Below, piece by piece: positions 62,141-64,000 of a DNA stretch of 64,000 bases. Position 1 is the stretch's first letter, and every line of letters begins with the position of its first letter. Origin of the DNA: Erwinia sp. SLM-02. GTDB taxonomy: Bacteria > Pseudomonadota > Gammaproteobacteria > Enterobacterales > Enterobacteriaceae. Both the position numbers and the translations under genes were made by a program. The notes under the pieces were generated by a model. That model did not search any database and was not told where the DNA came from. It worked only from the letters and a program-made list of their open reading frames with translations. The DNA lies in assembly GCF_037450285.1 (NCBI RefSeq), contig NZ_JAQISN010000001.1, forward strand, positions 2,480,001 to 2,544,000. The letters are read 5' to 3'.

Positions 62141-62721
62141 TTGCCAGTACCGGGATCCTGCTGATGGCGGCAGGGTTAAGCCGCCGCTACCGCCAGCAGT
62201 GCGGGCAGCACAAGCTTCAGACCGCTCCCGCCGATAACAATCCGTTTCCCCTGCTGGAACGCAACCTGCAGCTGGCGACCGCCGTCGCGGGCCAGCAGGT
62301 CAATGTGGTGCTGCGCCCGGAAGACCGCGAGATGATCGCCCTTGCGCGACGCTATCAGTGTGCGGTTACGCTGCTGGCCAGCCCCGGTTTAGGCAGTTCA
62401 ATTGCCGCCGGCGTGGCAAATCGCCCCTGGTGGACGGGCTGGCTGGTGATGCTCGCCGATATGCCGTGGCTGCAGCAGAAGACCGTCATGCGGGTCTTTC
62501 AGGGACTGCAGTTTGCGGATACCGTGCGTCCGGTGTGGCACCAGCAGCCAGGGCACCCGGTAGCGTTTAGCCGGATGCTGCGCCAGTCGCTGCTGGCGCT
62601 GAGCGGTGACGCGGGCGCAAACAGCATTCTGGATCGGTACCCACCGCTGCTGATTGAGGTGAACGATCCCGGCTGCGTGCGGGACATCGACGAGCCGATG
62701 GACTGGCAAAGAGAGAGATGA
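62137..62721 (+). CDS. MobA-like molybdenum cofactor cytidylyltransferase (MocA-like)
   Basis: A 194-residue nucleotidyltransferase. The N-terminal signature is LLMAAGLSRRYRQQCGQHK, somewhat longer than the usual GLSRRMG loop; VVLRPEDREM, MLADMPWLQQKTV and HQQPGHPVAFSRML follow. It probably adds CMP to molybdopterin, giving the MCD cofactor used by xanthine-oxidase-type enzymes in bacteria. A dedicated copy in the operon is typical of MCD hydroxylases (as paoD/mocA-type maturation). Confidence 0.87.
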   Translation: MIASTGILLMAAGLSRRYRQQCGQHKLQTAPADNNPFPLLERNLQLATAVAGQQVNVVLRPEDREMIALARRYQCAVTLLASPGLGSSIAAGVANRPWWTGWLVMLADMPWLQQKTVMRVFQGLQFADTVRPVWHQQPGHPVAFSRMLRQSLLALSGDAGANSILDRYPPLLIEVNDPGCVRDIDEPMDWQRER

Positions 62722-63698
62722 ACATGCTTTCACCGGATACCCGGGTGCTGGAGTTTGCGCTGAGCGAAGCCGGGCAGCACAAAGACCTCTGGCTGTGTAC
62801 CGTGCTTTATACCTGGGGGTCGGCACCGCGCTCGCCAGGCGCGCTGATGGCGGTCAGTCAGACGGGGGAAGGATGCGGTTCACTTTCCGGCGGCTGCATT
62901 GAAGAACACTTCCTGCAGCGGCTGGCGCAGGGCGAATATCACATGCCAAGCCAGCGAGTGCGCTACGGCGCGGGCAGCGATATCACGGAGATTACCCTGC
63001 CCTGCGGCGGCAGTCTTGAGGTGCTGGTGGAATACCTGCCGGCTACGGCCGCAACCCTGGATTATCTGCACCGTATGCTGCTGGCCCTGCGCGGTGAGTT
63101 TGCGCAGGAAAAAAGGCTGGAACCCGGCCAGCCCGCGACGCTGGAACCCTGCCCTCATCCGACGCCCGGCCCGGCGGTGTATCAGCAGGGCACCACGCTG
63201 TGCCTGCGGCTGGCTCCGCCGGTAAATATCATTATCGCCGGGCTGTCACCGGTGGCGGAATACTGCATTGAGTTTGCCCGCGCGGTGGGTTTCACCGTGC
63301 TGGTGTGCGAACACCGCGAGGCGCTGCGGGCGGCATTCAATGCGTCAACGGTGCTGCCGGATTTCCCCGCCCGCTACCTTGAACGGCAGGGATGCACCCC
63401 GAACAGCGCGATACTTTGCCTGACGCATGACGCACGAATTGACGATTTGACGCTGATGGAGGCCTGCCGGACACCGGCTTTTTACATCGGGGCGCTGGGT
63501 TCGTGGCGCAACAGTGAAAAGCGCCGGGATCGGCTGAGGAGCGTTGCGGACCTGGATGAAATACAGCTGGCGCGTATCCACGGCCCGGTCGGCCTGGCTA
63601 TCGGCAGCAAAACCCCGGCTGAAATCGCGCTGGCAATAATTGCCGATATTGTACGAGTTAAGAACGGTGCAGCAGGGAATTCTCAGCCACCGCGGTAA
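62718..63698 (+). CDS. XdhC/CoxI-type Mo-hydroxylase maturation factor
   Basis: A 326-residue factor with an N-terminal XdhC/CoxI domain (about 10-90: VLYTWGSAPRSPGALMAV, GCGSLSGGCIEEHFL) and a C-terminal Rossmann-like XdhC_C domain (about 170-310: NIIIAGLSPVAEYCIEFARAVGF, FYIGALGSWRNSEKRRDRL, ARIHGPVGLAIGSKTPAEIALAI split). XdhC proteins bind the Mo cofactor, help add the terminal sulfur and insert it in the apoenzyme. ATGA overlap with the previous gene; last of the operon. Confidence 0.92.
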   Translation: MNMLSPDTRVLEFALSEAGQHKDLWLCTVLYTWGSAPRSPGALMAVSQTGEGCGSLSGGCIEEHFLQRLAQGEYHMPSQRVRYGAGSDITEITLPCGGSLEVLVEYLPATAATLDYLHRMLLALRGEFAQEKRLEPGQPATLEPCPHPTPGPAVYQQGTTLCLRLAPPVNIIIAGLSPVAEYCIEFARAVGFTVLVCEHREALRAAFNASTVLPDFPARYLERQGCTPNSAILCLTHDARIDDLTLMEACRTPAFYIGALGSWRNSEKRRDRLRSVADLDEIQLARIHGPVGLAIGSKTPAEIALAIIADIVRVKNGAAGNSQPPR

Positions 63699-63738
63699 GG
63701 ATTGTCACCCACCGCGGTGGCCTACACGTCACGGCACG

Positions 63739-64000
63739 TCAGGAAGGCTGACGTGCCTGACTGAACAGATTTTCCCACATGCCGATCACCAGCGCCTGAT
63801 CGCGCGGCGACAGTTCGGACTGAATGGTATTTTCCAGGCTCTGCTGAACGTGGGCCTGCAACGCTTCGGGCGTATGGTCGCCGGAGAGTTCAATTTCAGC
63901 CACCGCCACGGTCAGATGGCCGCGCAGATAGCCGCTGGCAAACAGCTCGTCGTCGCTGGCGTGCTCTACCATGTCATCAATCAGGCCCAGAATACGCGCC
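63739..64000 (-). CDS. yfcL: Conserved protein YfcL, C-terminal part
   Basis: The 3' part of a minus-strand gene running out of the window; the frame is open to base 64000 and reads ARILGLIDD before MVEHASDDELFASGYLRGHL in two blocks. E. coli YfcL is 92 residues and about 87 codons are here. Conserved tail ELSPRDQALVIGMWENLF. Function unknown. An internal ATG at 63972 is not the true start. This re-joins the E. coli order after mnmC. Confidence 0.88.
   Translation of the reverse strand, partial: ARILGLIDDMVEHASDDELFASGYLRGHLTVAVAEIELSGDHTPEALQAHVQQSLENTIQSELSPRDQALVIGMWENLFSQARQPS

Overview
The window is chromosomal DNA of an enterobacterium, most likely a member of the Erwiniaceae (Erwinia/Pantoea group). 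The backbone keeps the Escherichia coli gene order yfbR - yfbS - hxpA - yfbU - yfbV - ackA - pta - yfcD - yfcF - yfcH - hisPMQJ - ubiX - purF - cvpA - dedD - folC - accD - dedA - truA - usg - pdxB - flk - yfcJ - fabB - mnmC - yfcL. Proteins are close to, but clearly diverged from, the E. coli versions. Several genes found at these places in E. coli are absent (yfcC, yfcE, yfcG, folX, argT). The genus is an inference from gene content and divergence, not from a database match.

Backbone blocks. 1-360 is the 3' end of yfbR. 6391-10064 holds yfbS, hxpA, yfbU and yfbV on the minus strand. 10405-13888 is ackA-pta, the acetate/acetyl-phosphate pathway. 14111-16541 holds a Nudix hydrolase, a glutathione transferase and an SDR-type epimerase. 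16696-19733 is a basic amino acid ABC importer whose control region carries a convincing sigma-54 promoter and NtrC sites. 19995-30000 is the minus-strand ubiX/purF/cvpA/dedD/folC/accD and dedA/truA/usg/pdxB block, with a PurR box upstream of cvpA-purF. dedD contains a run of 22 identical CAG codons.

Inserted blocks. (a) Between yfbR and yfbS: a TonB-dependent receptor, a dedicated TonB-like protein, and a structured repeat array of 102 bp period that an IS3-family element (5041-6307) has split. (b) Between pdxB and flk: an AraC-type regulator divergent from an EamA-type exporter. (c) Between flk and yfcJ: a rhodanese-like protein divergent from a MocR-type regulator. (d) Between yfcJ and fabB: an 18-kb sugar-acid island. 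It holds a ribose-type ABC importer with an FGGY kinase and a SIS-domain isomerase, then uxuA-uxuB-uxaC-uxuR, then uidR-uidA-uidB-uidC and a small lipoprotein. (e) Between mnmC and yfcL: a five-gene, translationally coupled molybdenum hydroxylase operon (2Fe-2S subunit, Mo subunit, tri-heme cytochrome c, MobA-like cytidylyltransferase, XdhC-like factor).

How it fits together. UidC and UidB bring glucuronides in, UidA releases glucuronate, UxaC makes fructuronate, UxuB reduces it to mannonate and UxuA dehydrates that to 2-keto-3-deoxygluconate, whose kinase and aldolase lie outside the window. Matching pairs of TTGGTNNACC-type operators precede uxuA and uidA, suggesting shared UxuR control. 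The ABC importer/kinase/isomerase set at the head of the island does not fit the uronate route and looks like a separate route, possibly pentulose, whose substrate I cannot name. The molybdenum hydroxylase operon is likewise a candidate for an uncharacterised oxidation of an aldehyde or N-heterocycle in the periplasm. No rRNA, tRNA, CRISPR array or prophage was seen.
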